DNA of 64,000 bases from Gamsiella multidivaricata (lineage: Eukaryota > Mortierellomycota > Mortierellomycetes > Mortierellales > Mortierellaceae). The stretch spans positions 124,001 through 188,000 of the forward strand of contig NW_026251755.1 in the NCBI RefSeq assembly GCF_025024155.1, read 5' to 3'. Positions 10,042 to 22,900 of the stretch are shown here, piece by piece. The first letter of the stretch is position 1, and each line of letters starts with the position of its first letter. The position numbers and the translations under genes are program-made. The notes below the pieces were generated by a model, which was not told the DNA's origin, did not search any database, and was given only the letters and a program-made list of their open reading frames with translations.

Positions 10042-12694
10042 TTATGCCGAAGGTTCTTGATTCGAGGAACTGATCTCTGTCGTCCCAATGGTCTGGATGA
10101 TCTCTGTCGTCTCAATGGTCTGGGTGATCTCTGACTGAGTTAGGGTATTGGTCTCGACAATGGCTGCCACTGCTGCAACAACGGCCTCAGGTGCTGGTGG
10201 GACGTCCAGAATGTGGTTGGAAACAATAGGTGCCTGGGGTTTCACTCCCTCTGAGATAACTCCTTCGGCTCCAACGGGCTTCTGTTCTGTAGTCGCTGGT
10301 TTCGTTTCGATCGGTGTAGGCACATCGGCAACCTTCTCTGCTGGGCTGACGGCTTCGCCATTCTCCTGGGCCTTCTCCATCATGCTCTTATACTGCTTGA
10401 TCAGCTTGACAGAGCGATCTACAATCTGATGAGGGTCCTGACTAAACTGCAGTGCAGAAATCTTCTTCATCAGCCGTCCAATCTTAGTATCCTATTAGAT
10501 AAGAAAAAAAATCAAAATTAAGATCCTTGATTAGAGATATACGTTCCTCTTTCACTGCTGACCAAACACTCCACAGCACACAACTCTCCACGAACCTTGA
10601 GCATTTGTAGATCAATCTCAAAGGCCTCGACTTCAGAAAGAATGGGGTCCGCTCTTTCCAAATTCTACAGTAGAGAGCAAATCGACAAAATTAGTAAATG
10701 CCCATGATGTAATCAAAAAGACGATTTGAAAAAGCATCATGAGACGAACCTGCACAAGGACTTCGTCGGACAGTCCTTCGACCAACAACAGCTTCTGTAA
10801 CTTGTGACGCAGCTTCAACAGGCGCTCATTGGGTTGTCCACCTATTGTATGGACCATATACAAGCGTTGTCGGTAAGAATCTTCATCGAAAAGTCACATT
10901 CTTCACTTGCAGCCCCTTCTCGCCATCGATTTGCAACATACTTCGCAACTTCTTCTTGGCGCGAGTATGATCGCCCGAGTCGCCGGCATCCTCTTCCGAT
11001 TTCCTGGTCCGACCGTTGCTGGTGTCAGCTCCGCTAATATCATCGTCCACGCTCTTTTTGTCGGACTCCAGGCGGGCGCGGGCTATAGTGCTAGCGCGCT
11101 TTTTGGTCTAATATAACGACGATTTGGCAAAGGTAAGCTTAAGAACCTTCGAAATACGTACTGTCTTATGATCTCGCAAAAGGATTCAGTCCATGACGCT
11201 CACCTTGGGTGACTCATCGTCATCTTCCTCTTCATCCGCTGGCACAGATCGCTTCGATGGCTTGCGTTTTACGGCCTGATCCTCAGTCGTGCTCGGTCTC
11301 CTCTTCTTTCCTGCAGGTTCAGCTTTGGCTGTCTTCTTTGATTTGGGAGCAGCTTTCTTGCGTGCCGGAGTGTCATTTTCATAGCCCTCCTCTTCTTCCT
11401 CCTCACCGTATTCGTCCGGTTGCGCGCCGAATTTATTCGCAATAAGACTGGGGTCCAGAGCCTCACTGAGTGCTGTTCGCAGAGCGTTTCCTTTTCGTAG
11501 TGATGCCTTTGCCTTTTCTGCAGAGGCTGGATCAAAGGTTTTCAATTCCGACGTTCCGAACCAACCACTAGAGAAGCAAGAGAAGATGAATACAATGGCA
11601 TGAGCAATTTGACACAGACATATGAATTGGCGATAAAAGAAGGATTGGATACTCAAGAGCGATCCTTTGGAAGTGACATATAAATTAAAGTTCTCCTTAT
11701 TGAGTTCCGCACGGGAACCCAATAGTGTAAAAAAAAAAAAAAAAATCTGACTGGGGAACACCAGGATGACCAGACAGGCTGGAGCAGGATTTTCGCGCAT
11801 TTCACACTTGCACTGTACGGAACGGACGACAAGCAGCTATTGAGCTTTCAGGTCCCTGGTACAACGCACAGCGCTGTATGTGTGGTTCGTCCCATCCTGC
11901 ATTATGCACCTCGCAGAGCTCAATTGAAAACATCGTGGTAATATTGCGCCAGTGGCGCACTACGAGAAAGGATAGTGAACAAGAAAGTTTTCGGCAACGA
12001 CATGAGACATGTCGATTTTAACAGAGCAAAAAGGACAAGACTCCTAGCAGCCATGAGAAAATCGATGCTCCGTCGTTCACTCTTTTCCGTTCCAGAATGT
12101 TGTCAAGCTTAAGGCGAGGGGCCAACAGATGAAAGAGGCCACAAGACATGAAAACGGACAAGGGCGTTTCAGGCGATAAGGTGCGACGCAGAAAACTCTT
12201 GCTCTGATCCTTTGAAGATATAGTCCAGATACATGGTAGCCCTTTCATTCCATATGCCACCATAAAGGAAGCCAGTGCAAGAGTACTGAAGCAAAAGCTG
12301 ATTTTCTTGAAGCAAAAGCTGATTTTCTTGAAGCCAAATCGTTTCAGTGAGGTCCTTTGATGATTTCCATGTGATGCTGGCTCTGCCTTGAGCCGTCCTG
12401 CTGCCAAAAAACCATGGTACTTACTAGTCATAAGAGCCGAAAAAGAACACGGGCCAAATGGGCCTCTGTTTTGGCTTTTTACTGCTGACGTTTTCTGGCA
12501 AATCATCCTCGTTCTCAATCTAGGAAACAACAGAGTCAAATCAGCAGGAGGTCGTTAGTGTTCTTGTGCAGATTATCTCTCTTTCTCCTGAGCCGGTAAA
12601 GGTAGCTTCGAGCGCTTACACGAGCTGGCCACCAAGGGTAGCCTTTGAGCTTGGCAAAGACAGTTGTGCCAATTGGATATGAGTTATCAGTCAT
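10042..12694 (-). CDS. PWWP + LEDGF/TFIIS-N-like chromatin protein
   Basis: Seven exons (12620-12694, 12425-12519, 11204-11567, 10907-11107, 10750-10824, 10596-10664, 10042-10491) give 442 residues. The N-terminus is a PWWP domain: VFAKLKGYPWWPAR at residues 12-25, then WPVFFFGSYDYGWFG and LKTF. PWWP domains read methylated H3K36 on transcribed chromatin. An acidic/basic linker with several nuclear-localisation-like KKxK stretches follows. From about residue 246 a helical segment (LRHKLQKLLL ... LMKKISALQFSQDPHQIVDR ... LIKQYKSMME) resembles the LEDGF integrase-binding/TFIIS N-terminal fold, which docks disordered partners. The C-terminus is low complexity. Intron 2 is unusually long (857 bases). 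The acceptor of exon 5 (10824) is the least certain junction; I chose it because it alone keeps phase. Confidence 0.85.
12288..12329. repeat. 21-base tandem duplication in intron 2
   Basis: Two perfect adjacent copies of a 21-base unit (gaagcaaaagctgattttct + t) lie inside the long intron 2 of the PWWP gene. Confidence 0.85.
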
Positions 12695-14068
12695 GATATC
12701 TGAGATATGCTGGTCCTGAGGGAGTTAACCAAGTATTGGGTGGGGTGGAATGAGAGAGATCCTGTAGTGGTGGTGGCGCGTTGAGTAAAACGGCGGGTAA
12801 ATATACGACAACACAAGGATCCGTCCTGTCTGGCCTAATTGACTGACTGGCGATGTTGTTTCCTGTAAAGAATCGGCGTTTTGACAAGGAGGGATCGATC
12901 AGACGGATCCTGCGAGATCGGGTTGGGTGGGAAAGAGAAAGGAATGAAGAGGGCGAGAAGGAAAAAAAGGAAGGAAGTTGATCGTATGTATATGTGCTGT
13001 CTCTGAAAAAAAAAAAAAAAAAAAAAGGAAAGGGAAAGCGCTGTTACTAGACACCAATCGTGCGGCGGACCCAGAACACTAAAAAAAAAAACTCAAAATG
13101 GCATCATTCCATCATTCCCAGTCCAATCCAGCAGTCGGCAGCCCATCTGGTGCTTGCAATATTCGTGCCCGTCCTGCAACCAGACACACATGCGCGGGCG
13201 CAGTATAGTATCCGCTATGGATGTATGCAATGCCATAGATAAGAGCCCCATCGACATCACCCCCACTCTTCCAGTTTTGGTCTACAACTGTGCTCGTCCC
13301 GCCGGTAGTCGGTACAAATGCGAATGGGGGACCAAAAACGGGAGAAGTTGCTCCAGAGAAACCGCTGTTGTTTGTTTTCTTACCCATCCTCCCCTCACTC
13401 TCTGTCTCTTGTAATCTCTCTTGGGCTAGTTTGCACCTTTTGTCCTCCCCTGATTCAGTCGCTTGTTTTTTGGTGGCAATCCAGTGGGGTGTCAGGTGAC
13501 CATTTTTAAGGACGAAAAAAGGAGCAGACTGAAGCATAGACCCAGGGTCATGGCTACCCTGGGTTACCAGGGCGGGTACCGGAAATTCAAAGCGGTCGCA
13601 ATGGGATGCGTTAGCGCCCAACTGAAGACAGACAGATACCTCTTTTGATCAGCGACAATTGCATTAAATAAAGTTCTCCGGTGTCTGTTCTTTCCACACA
13701 TATCCGAGGGTGCTGTTGGATAGAGCCAGGGCCTTTTCTAGTCTCTCTGCCTCTTTCTTTCTCTTTTCTCTCTCTACCCTTTCTTTCCCTCTGACTTGCT
13801 GCTCCGTCTTTGTGCGGTAGTGTGTCTGTTCTGCTCCTCGCTTTCTTACCTTTCTTTAGGGCCTGTAGGTCTGTTGCCCTCTCTCATTGTGGATCGACCG
13901 ATTCTCATCCCTCGCTTGCCATTCGCCCTTTGTTCTCGCACACAGGATCTCATTTTTGTTTCAACTCCGGGGCCCGCAGGTTCTACTGCCCTTTCTTTTA
14001 CCTAGCCTCACTCTTCGTCCGTCAAACATTGGCAATTTAAAAACCACCGTAAGATTGAGTCGACTATC
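12695..14068. other. Divergent intergenic region, PWWP gene / SNT2
   Basis: This 1.4 kb region separates two head-to-head chromatin genes. It contains an A21 run (13006-13026) and a pyrimidine-rich stretch at 13740-13960 leading into SNT2. A 169-codon minus frame (13112-13621) has no recognisable domain or splice partner and is not called. Confidence 0.45.
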
Positions 14069-17000
14069 ATGACAGGTCATTCTCAAGCAACAAGCAGAGT
14101 CACCTCTGCACCTCTAAAAGACGGCACCGTCATTTCTGTGAACGGTAAGCAACTGCGATCGTTGATCTCTTCTTGAGGACGAAACAAAGGACCAGGGGTC
14201 GTCTTTCTGGGGTCGGGATTAGCAATGGCGATCGTCAGCTTCATCAGTGTCTTCCCAGGGACATTATCGTTTCGTCTTTCTGTTAACGTATACTGCATGA
14301 TAACCCGCTGTCATTCTGACTTGACACTGACTTGATACCGAATTGTGCCTGTATGAATGGTTGTCGCTGCAGACCATGTCTACATGGCATCCGAGTTCAT
14401 AGGCGAGTCTTATTATATTGGGCGAGTCATGGAGTTTGGAAAGCAGGTCAAAGGGAAGCCATTGCAAGTCAGGATCGGCTGGTTCTATCGACCTAAGGAC
14501 GTTATGGCCCGCAGGAATCACGACCCACGACTGCTGGTGGCAACAATGCACTCGGATATGAATCCGCTCTCCAGCATCCGAGGACGCTGTACTGTCACAC
14601 ACCAAGGCTACATCAAGGATCTGGAGTCGTATAAAAAGCAACCGGACCACTTTTATTACAACCAGCTCTTCGACCGTTACATCCACCGCTTCTACGATGT
14701 TCTCCCCGTTGATTCCGTCCGCAATCTGCCACCTGACGTTGCGGAGGAACTCAGCAGACGCTATCAATACATTGTGGTCGAGGCTGGTACGGCTTCAGAG
14801 TACACTGATGCCCACCGCGTGTGCCTGATCTGCAAACGGTGGTGCGCTAGGTAAGAAAGATCATGTGGAGGGGGGTGGACCTGAGGAGAAATTTTACGAC
14901 AAACATCGCAGAAGGGACACCCGACAGATTGGACCACAGCGATAGGGGAATTTTAGAGAACATCTTGCAGAGGGCACTTCATCAATCCTATAACTGTTAT
15001 GTGGATGTATGCGACGACTTTGTACTGGACTTTATCCTTAGTCTGTCCCAGCACTGACAGCGCTATAATGGCCTAACCGCGGGAAGAAGGGCCAGCATGC
15101 TCTTTTTTTAGAGTCCAACAAAAGCAAGGAACAAATCACTGAATGCCAGGCTCACAATTGCGGAATATTAAACGCCCACACTATCACATACCATCGTTCC
15201 CCTGCACCAACCATAACCACATCCGTAACTGGTACCAGCCGGAGGACCATAATGGACACCAGACAATGTTTGGATAGATCATTATGCGAGAGTGCTAACC
15301 GAACACTGCTGTTTCTTTTGTTCCACCCGTATGCAGTGGCGAAGCGCTGAAATGTATTATGTGCCAAGGATTCCATCACATGCTGTGCATCAACCCGCCT
15401 ATGCTCCGGAAGCCCTCCAAAGGCTTCGCCTTTCAGTGCGCGCTTTGTACAAAGCTGGCCCTGGATTCAGCGTCGTCTTCCTCTGCCGCATCATCGCCAT
15501 CGCTCTTAAAGCAATCTTCTGCCACCAACAACTCTGCCGCATCATCAGGTCAGAACTCGCCTAGAGGATCTCCTAAACAGAAAGCCGTGTCAACCCTGAC
15601 AGTCATCCCAACATCGGGTGGCTCAAATGGCGCCTCGAAAGTGAGCTCACGGAATGGCATGGCGGCTTTAGCAGCGGCAGCTCCATCGACATCGCAGGAA
15701 CAAAAGATGTCGCATATGTGGCCTTTCAGATACTTTGGAACTCATGCTGACATCCAGGATATCTTTGGTATGATCTTGTTTTATGGCCTCTGCGATATCT
15801 TGTCCGCACAATCGTCCTGAACACTCCATGAACTCAATCGAATTTTTGCACATTCGGTAGATCCCGACGATCGGGTGTATCCCCGCGCGTCCAGTCGAGT
15901 CGGCGCTCGATACCAGGCGGTTGTCGTGAAATGGGACGGTCCAGGCCGGATCCTTGCCACCTCGACAATATTTGACGATCCACAAAATAGTCTGCTAAAG
16001 GGTCGCTCGAGAAAAGGCGGTCGCGGTGGAAGACCTCCAACTAAACTGAAAGCTCCTGAAGGTACGATTTCGAATCTCTGTGCTCTCTGTTACAATTTCA
16101 TGCACAGCCCACCAACACCATGAATTGACGCATTATTTGAGTACCATGTAGTAGAGCCCATGGACACAAATTCTCGGGCTCACTCTGCATCACTGGATTC
16201 AACGGCTGATGGACTAGATACGCCTGCAACACCATCCTCACCTGCAAAGTCTGGATTGAACTCCGACGACCCAATATACGTCGAACGTGGGGGCGATGAA
16301 ACGGTCAGCCTCAGGTATTCGAAACCGAGTCATATATCAGATGAGTATGGTAAGAGAGACCCCATGCTCAAAGTGGCTACCGAATTAGATCAGGGTGGGG
16401 CACAGTTCTTGAAGGCTACTTATTGATACTTCCTTTGACGTTGCCCAATAGTTACCGATTACATGGATCGAGTGAAGGAGTTGTCACTTCCGCTGGCCTT
16501 TCACTCGGCAGATTTGATCGACAGAGCATTGCTGGAGCTGCAGAAATCAAAATTCAATGCCGAGGAGGCCCTTAATGAGATGACCAAGATTAAGCAACAG
16601 GACTTCATGATTAAGGACTGGACTGACAAAGAGATCAAGGCCTTTGAGGAGGGTATTCGTCTCTATGGACATGAACTGTTTGCCATCAAGAAAAAAGTGG
16701 AGACAAGGTCAATGAGGGATATTGTTCGGTTCTTTTATCAATGGAAAAAGACTGAGCGTTATCAACCTGTGTATTCTGTCTTCACAAATATTAACAAACC
16801 AAAGTATGTCGGAGAGGTTTTCATTCTGACGGGCGATGTTATTCACAATGACTCAACTCTGGCTGACCCATCCCTCTTTTTGTGGGTTCAATATCTCTTA
16901 TTAGCAAAAGATTCAAGTCTGTGGGACGCGGTACAGTGACATCGCCTGTTGTGGAGGTTGGAAGTCGCTCAAAAGTAGGCATGGAATCGGGACAGGAGAG

Positions 17001-18802
17001 AGTGCTTGATCGCGACTCTATTATCATGCCAACGGCAGAAAATAGCGGCAAATTCGAGTGTGCTCATTGCGGGACAACAAGCACATCCATGTGGCGGAGA
17101 GCTCCTGGTGAAGTCGATCTGCAGAAGAAATTCCCCCGAGTGTTTTGCAATGATTGTGGAAATGAATGGGTTCGATATGTGGCCCTCCCGTCTTCTGTCG
17201 ATTCTCAAAAGGATAACAAGAAGTCAAAGAACAAAGATCCCTCAGGTATGTCAGGACATGTGTCTGTATCCTTCGGAAGAAACACATATGTCTTCCATAC
17301 CAATGTCCTAATGCCTTTTCTGTATGATAGTGAGAGGGCCATTGAATGGAACCGCTAAAGTTCCACCAGCGGCAGTCGATACGGCAAATGGGACCAAGCG
17401 AAAACGAACAGAGATCAAAGTCGGAGGCGGCAAGAAGATAAAGGAGCAGGTAGCGTGCAGAGCGGTTAACGAATTGAGTCCTTGAGACGATTACGCTTTT
17501 TGCTGAGCTAACCGCGGCTATGGCCTCTTCTCATAGTCTCCTGAGCCAACTCGATCGCCCTCTCCTGTACCTGAGGCGCCGTGTGCAGTATGCGATAATA
17601 TGCCTGCGTTTGGAGAGCAGCTCTTGAGCTGTCAAGGATGCCAGCTTACTGTTCACCGCGGTATGTGAAGATCTATTGCTTGCGGCCTCTGCAGTATTTT
17701 TACGAACTCAAGGGCTGTTGCCTAATATCGCTCTTCATCTGCTAGATTGCTATGGTGTGCCGGCGACTGTGGCACATCGAAAATGGAACTGCGATACATG
17801 TCTTAATAACGATAATCCTACCTGCTCCACGGTAAATTATGGACTGTCCATGAGATTTCGCATTCAATGTAGCAGCCTAACAGTGCTAACACATCTAGGC
17901 ATTATATGAATATGTAGACCTACAATTGTGTCCTTTGCACGAAAACGTCAGAGCAGAGCCCCCAAGCGATGAAGAAGACGACAGGCAATAATTGGGCACA
18001 TATCCTGTGTGCGGTTTGGATTCCGGAGACCGCCGTCGTGGATGCAGATAGGTTATCGCCAGTGGAATCGATCGGGAGGATTCGCCACGAGCGATGGAAA
18101 CAAGCGTGCTCCATTTGCAAGCAAAAAGCTGGTGCTTGTGTAGGCTGTGGCGAGGGGTGCAAAAAGGTGTTCCATGTCACCTGCGCGCGCGAGGCAGGCT
18201 ACAAGATAGCGTTTGAGATGCAGCCCACCAAAAATGTTAAGGGTGGATTGATGGTACCGATGATCTGGTGCCCAAGCCACGATCTAACATCGCGTAAAGT
18301 GATCCAGATCAGAGACCAGCCTGACGCTTTAACGGATCGGAATGCACTACAGACATATGTCCACTACTACAAGCAATGCGATGACTCAGTTCCGGGCGCG
18401 ATGCGTAAGAGCCGCCTTCTCATGGCCATGAACCCAGGCATTAGTTCGTCCTCATCGTGGCAGGGTCATGGCTCTGCACACAGCAGGAAGATGTCTAAAT
18501 CCTCGGTGCATCCAACGGTGCAAGAAGTCTGCAAACGATGTTCCGCCACTGCTTCGCCAATGTGGTGGGAGCTGGACGACAAGGCGCAGAAAGATGCCAC
18601 GGACCGGGACAGCATACAGCAACCTGGTCAGCCCTATACGCCGCCGCCCTCTCAGCCGCTTCTAGACATGTCTGTCATAGTCAAACTAGAGCACAGTGAC
18701 AGCCGCTTAGAACGCACGAAGAGTACGATGGATCAGCAGGAAGCACTTTCATCATTAATCTGCCACGCATGTTTTTGGGACGCAAAGACGATAGCTGTAT
18801 AA
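14069..18802 (+). CDS. SNT2: Snt2-like BAH/PHD/ELM2/SANT chromatin reader
   Basis: Eleven exons (14069-14144, 14373-14850, 15337-15767, 15861-16061, 16155-16349, 16452-16803, 16905-17245, 17331-17449, 17537-17660, 17746-17831, 17918-18802) give 1095 residues. Domain order: BAH about 27-175; PHD finger about 176-225 (CLIC ... CIMC ... HMLC ... CALC); ELM2-like about 329-460; SANT about 510-560 (DWTDKEIKAFEEGIRLYG); GATA-like finger about 628-665 (CAHC ... MWRR ... CNDC); PHD about 745-800; extended PHD about 800-900 (WAHILCAVWIPE, HVTCAREAGY). This is the Snt2 layout. Snt2 is a histone-H3-binding scaffold that recruits histone deacetylase or demethylase activity and is annotated as a RING/PHD ubiquitin ligase in yeast. 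A second Cys pair set near the C-terminus (CKRC about 1004, CHAC about 1081) looks like another, stretched GATA finger. Confidence 0.93.
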
Positions 18803-19993
18803 ATGAAATTATTGTTCATTCTTTCTCTAACTGCTCGTATATCTCTATGGCAATTGCGGATGCGTAATGGAGCACTACACATAGCACAGCCCATAATCTG
18901 CTCTATATGCTTATCTTTTAAAGTAATGTTCATATCTCTCGTGGATGCACTGATTATAAGTCGCCATAGCTTTCATGGGGCCTATCGGCAGCTCTCGTTT
19001 CGACTGTCTACTGCAGTTAATACGCCGTATTATTGCAAGCAGTGGTCTGCAGGAGTTGCATAGCGTTTCACATTAAGCAATGGATCGCTAATGAATAGCA
19101 TGGCCAACGCCCGGTCCTCCACTTTCTTTGGACAGGAGGAGCACTCGGAGAGGACCACATGGGTCTCTGCGCATGGTGTATGCAACGCAACAGCAGCTGT
19201 TCTTCAACATTGAGTCGAACTACGAGACACTGAAAATAGTTTCATATTAGCGTGATGCGCGCTCTCCATCTCATTCTTCATCTCATAGTGCATTGTCTTT
19301 GTTTGTTTGCTCTCTCGATCGGCTCTTCTGGGCGAGCTCTGTCTCTCATGGGCCCAGCTCACAGGACGAGAACTCCTGAAACGCACTTGAACGTAATTGA
19401 AAGGCTATGTCGATGCCCCCCTCCCCCCCCCCGCCTAGGTTCTTGGCTTCGTTATCATTGAATAAAAACTGTGGTTTGCCGCCAACTTGCACAACCTGCC
19501 TGCTCTTTAGCCTCTTTTCCTCCCCCGCCTCCCCTCGTTTTTAGAGCTCTCTAGCTGTTTCTTTTGAAGAGCTGCACTTCTACTTTGCCTTTTTCCTTTC
19601 ATTTTTTTCATTTCCATACCTGCTTGCGTTCTTTGCTCCCCCTCATTTGACATCTCGATTCCAGTCAACGCAACTTCATCTCATTGCACTCCTTTCCCGC
19701 ATTCGATGCACCGAGGTAAGCGCGCGTGTCACAACAAGGTTTACCAGCTGGTTGCACACAGCAAAAAAGCAAAAACTAGGGCAGTGATAGACGAATTGGC
19801 GGTGAATTCGCAGCGAATCAGAACACTGGACTGACTGAAGGGACACTGATGGCAGTAAATCCATAGTATACGGATCTAACCGCGTTTCTGGTCACCCTGC
19901 TTTGGCTTTTGGTGCAGCAATCCCGTCGATCCCTGCCGTCGTCCCCCTCCAACTCCGCTACAGACGCACATCGAAGGCAAAAGGCATCCCAAC
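18803..19993. other. Intergenic region and spliced leader of the 1222-residue gene
   Basis: Contains the SNT2 3' region, then a C-run (about 19418-19433) and a T/C-rich stretch (19490-19690) typical of a fungal promoter and leader. No coding gene was found apart from the short leader frame described separately. Confidence 0.5.
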
Positions 19994-19997
19994 ATGA
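19706..19997 (+). promoter_or_regulatory. Possible spliced upstream ORF
   Basis: ATGCACCGAG at 19706-19715 is followed by a perfect donor (gtaagc). A good acceptor (ttggtgcag) ends at 19917. Joined, they give a frame of 29 codons whose TGA (19995-19997) overlaps the ATG of the downstream 1222-codon frame as ATGA. This is inference from splice signals alone. If real, the leader would lower or condition translation of the main frame. Confidence 0.4.
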
Positions 19998-22900
19998 CAG
20001 AAGCAACGTCGTTCTACCGGACAACGCACCCCAGGACCCTTTCTGCATCCTCCGCATCGTCGTCGATTTCCCTATCCTCCCTATCCTCGTCGTGCTCGTA
20101 TTCATCCGCCAGAGTTATGCGTCGCCCCAACAACGCACTCTGTGACAAAAAGGGCCCAGGTTACCTCAACACCGATGCACGACCTCAAGTGCCCTCATCA
20201 GCAATGAATTTGGAGCCCTGCGGAGAACAGAGAGCTGCTCAAGAGACCCCCGACTCGCCTCCCTCCTCACCATTGCCCCTCACCTTCCACATGTCAAGCA
20301 ACGATTATTTCTGTCTTGGAGGTAGCAATCCATATCATTCCCCCCAACCTCTTAGTGAAAAAGACAATGAGTTGTCAAGAGAACCAAGGACTTGGGAGTG
20401 CCGTAATGAATCGGCGCACATCTCGCACAAAAAGTGTAAAGCCAAAAGCGATCATGTCCGGCGTAAGCACGACAGCCTTGGCCCCGAGCAAAAGGCTACA
20501 GCAACCAACCCTAGCAACAAACCGAGGTTCAGTCTTTCTACCAATGTCCACCCTCGACCCGCGATTTATACCATAGGATCCACAATGACACCTCCAGCTA
20601 AGAAGGCTGCACGCTCTGCAAGTACAAAAGAACGCACTAATCTAAAAGCCACCAGGACTACAGATGCCCACACGCACCCAGAGCCTCTTAAGCCTGTCTC
20701 CACAAGGCCCTCAAAAACACGGCCGCCAACTACTATTACAACTACAACAATGAGCACGACGCGACGTATAATCTCGACGGTTATCAAGGAGTCCGCTATT
20801 ACCACCACTGTAGTAGCAACCAAAGGCACAAAAACTAAAATGGAAAGTTCAGCACAACTCCAGACCAAATCATCCACAACAGTTCCGACATCGATCCCCA
20901 AGAACAGGACGAACGCAGATCTTTCGGGCATCTCATCTGGGTCACCAGGATCGGCAATGGTCAGCCGAGAATTGCATGTCTCTCGCAGCAACGCATTGGA
21001 TCGCCGAACAAGACCCGTTTGCTCGAAAAATACAGTTCTGTCCAGGAAACTAGGCATGGTTTCAACCACAGCAGGTCAGGATATAACAACCTATAAGACA
21101 GCATCCACAGGCGACTTCCAAAATAGCTCTTCTATCAAAAGTTCATCAACTACCCTGTATGAGGAAGGCCAAGGCAGCTTGAGAGGCAGTATACCGGACC
21201 ATCATGATATGCAGGATCCAGTTCACAAGACGTCGGAGGCAACGTCGTACTTTGTTGTATCATCAGAGACCCCCCAGAGTACAGACGATGTTCCTATACC
21301 AGCAGCAACATTGCCCACGACGCCTTTTCCAACCAGCCTCAATTCACGCCCTTCGATAATATGCTCAAACGGCATCCAAAAGAATCCCGATGAGCACATT
21401 GTTGGCACGGAGCAACCAGAGTTGGGCTCCAGGTCGCCGTCGCCATCAAAACTGTTTGCCCAGTCAGTACAGGAAGGCAAAAAAGCGGTACGAGGCAGCT
21501 CCCATAGGCTTTCTGTTCGACAGGGAAGCCGCAGTAGTATACCCGACAGGTGGCATGGTATTCAGCTATCAACGGCGCAGGAGCAAGGCGGAAGAGATCC
21601 AGGAAAGGGAAGGCATGAACTGGAGTCATCGCAATGGGTCGGAACTTCTACATTTCTACAAACGCTGCCTATATGCATGCCCGCCAAGTTCCGCGCGTTC
21701 TCGTCCGCAGAGACAACGCCCCTGAAGACACCGTCGCCTGGACCATACCCCAGTGCTGCGCATTTGAGTGCGACATTCAACGCTTCACAATCATCACTCG
21801 ATAGCATCGCGTCCACTACCTCTGACCACTCTTTGAACCAGGGCCCAAGCATCTGTGATCCTGCGCCTCTTATTCTCGGATCGTGCGACCCGATCATCGC
21901 GTTCCAGCAAACTGCTGAAGAACGCCCACCAGAAACTTTGAAGAAACAAAACATATTGGATATGTTACCGCGAGAGCTGTCAAAGGCGCCCTTGAGGAAT
22001 CTCAATGATCGTGCGGCTATGTCCGATCTGATGATGTTCATGAGGGAAAGGAGACTATCGAACTTCCGCTCTGAAGCGTCACCAACGTTGGACACCCACT
22101 CTAACACCGTCCATATCGCCGAGGTACCAGATAATTGTATTCGAGGACTCCATTGTCGGATGTGCAAGAGCCCGACGACTGTGACCGATAACAACACCAT
22201 TTGTTGCAGTGGCATAGAACGATTTAACGTCGGTATCGACATCAGGACCAGTGATGGTAGGAGCAGCAATGGTGACAACGAGAGCACAGTAACCAACTAC
22301 ACCAGTCAGGGCTCTCCAAAAACACTCGACTATATCCAAGACAAGCCTCCAGGTGCCACAGTCAGTTTTCAGGACAAGAGAGCGTTCCTAAAGCTTCAAG
22401 AGACGCGACGTAACAGCTTCGTGAAGAGAAGCCAGCGATCCTCCGACAGCTCTTGCTACTGCTGCTCGCCCTCACCTCCATATCCAACCGCGAAGCCTCT
22501 TGGGCAAATCTCGCCATATCTATCGGAACACTCGCCTGCGTACGCGCATTCAGTTTCCCAATGGCGTACCCCCGCTCCTTCCGTGGGTCGTATTGCTCCA
22601 TCAAAGCTGCAGGATCAGAGGCCTCTCAAGCCTGTCTCTCCCAAAGACATCACCGTCCTTCAGAATATGGATTATTCTCCGTGCCGACCCACATCTACAC
22701 CCACCCCATCTCTCTCTCCTACGGCTCCTTCGTCACCAGCACTTTCTGGATTAACTGTGAGTGCGGGCACATCATTTCTGGATCGTATATTTCAAAGTCA
22801 ATCATCCTCGCCAACTTCCCAGCCACGGTATCCAAAGTCGCTTGGGCCGATCCTCAACCAACCTGTACATGAAATCCGTTTTCCCAAGGACATGGTGCCA

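Noticed and set aside
13112..13621. 169-codon minus-strand frame between the PWWP gene and SNT2
   Set aside because: Low-information composition and no family match. Shadow frames of similar length occur opposite known genes here.
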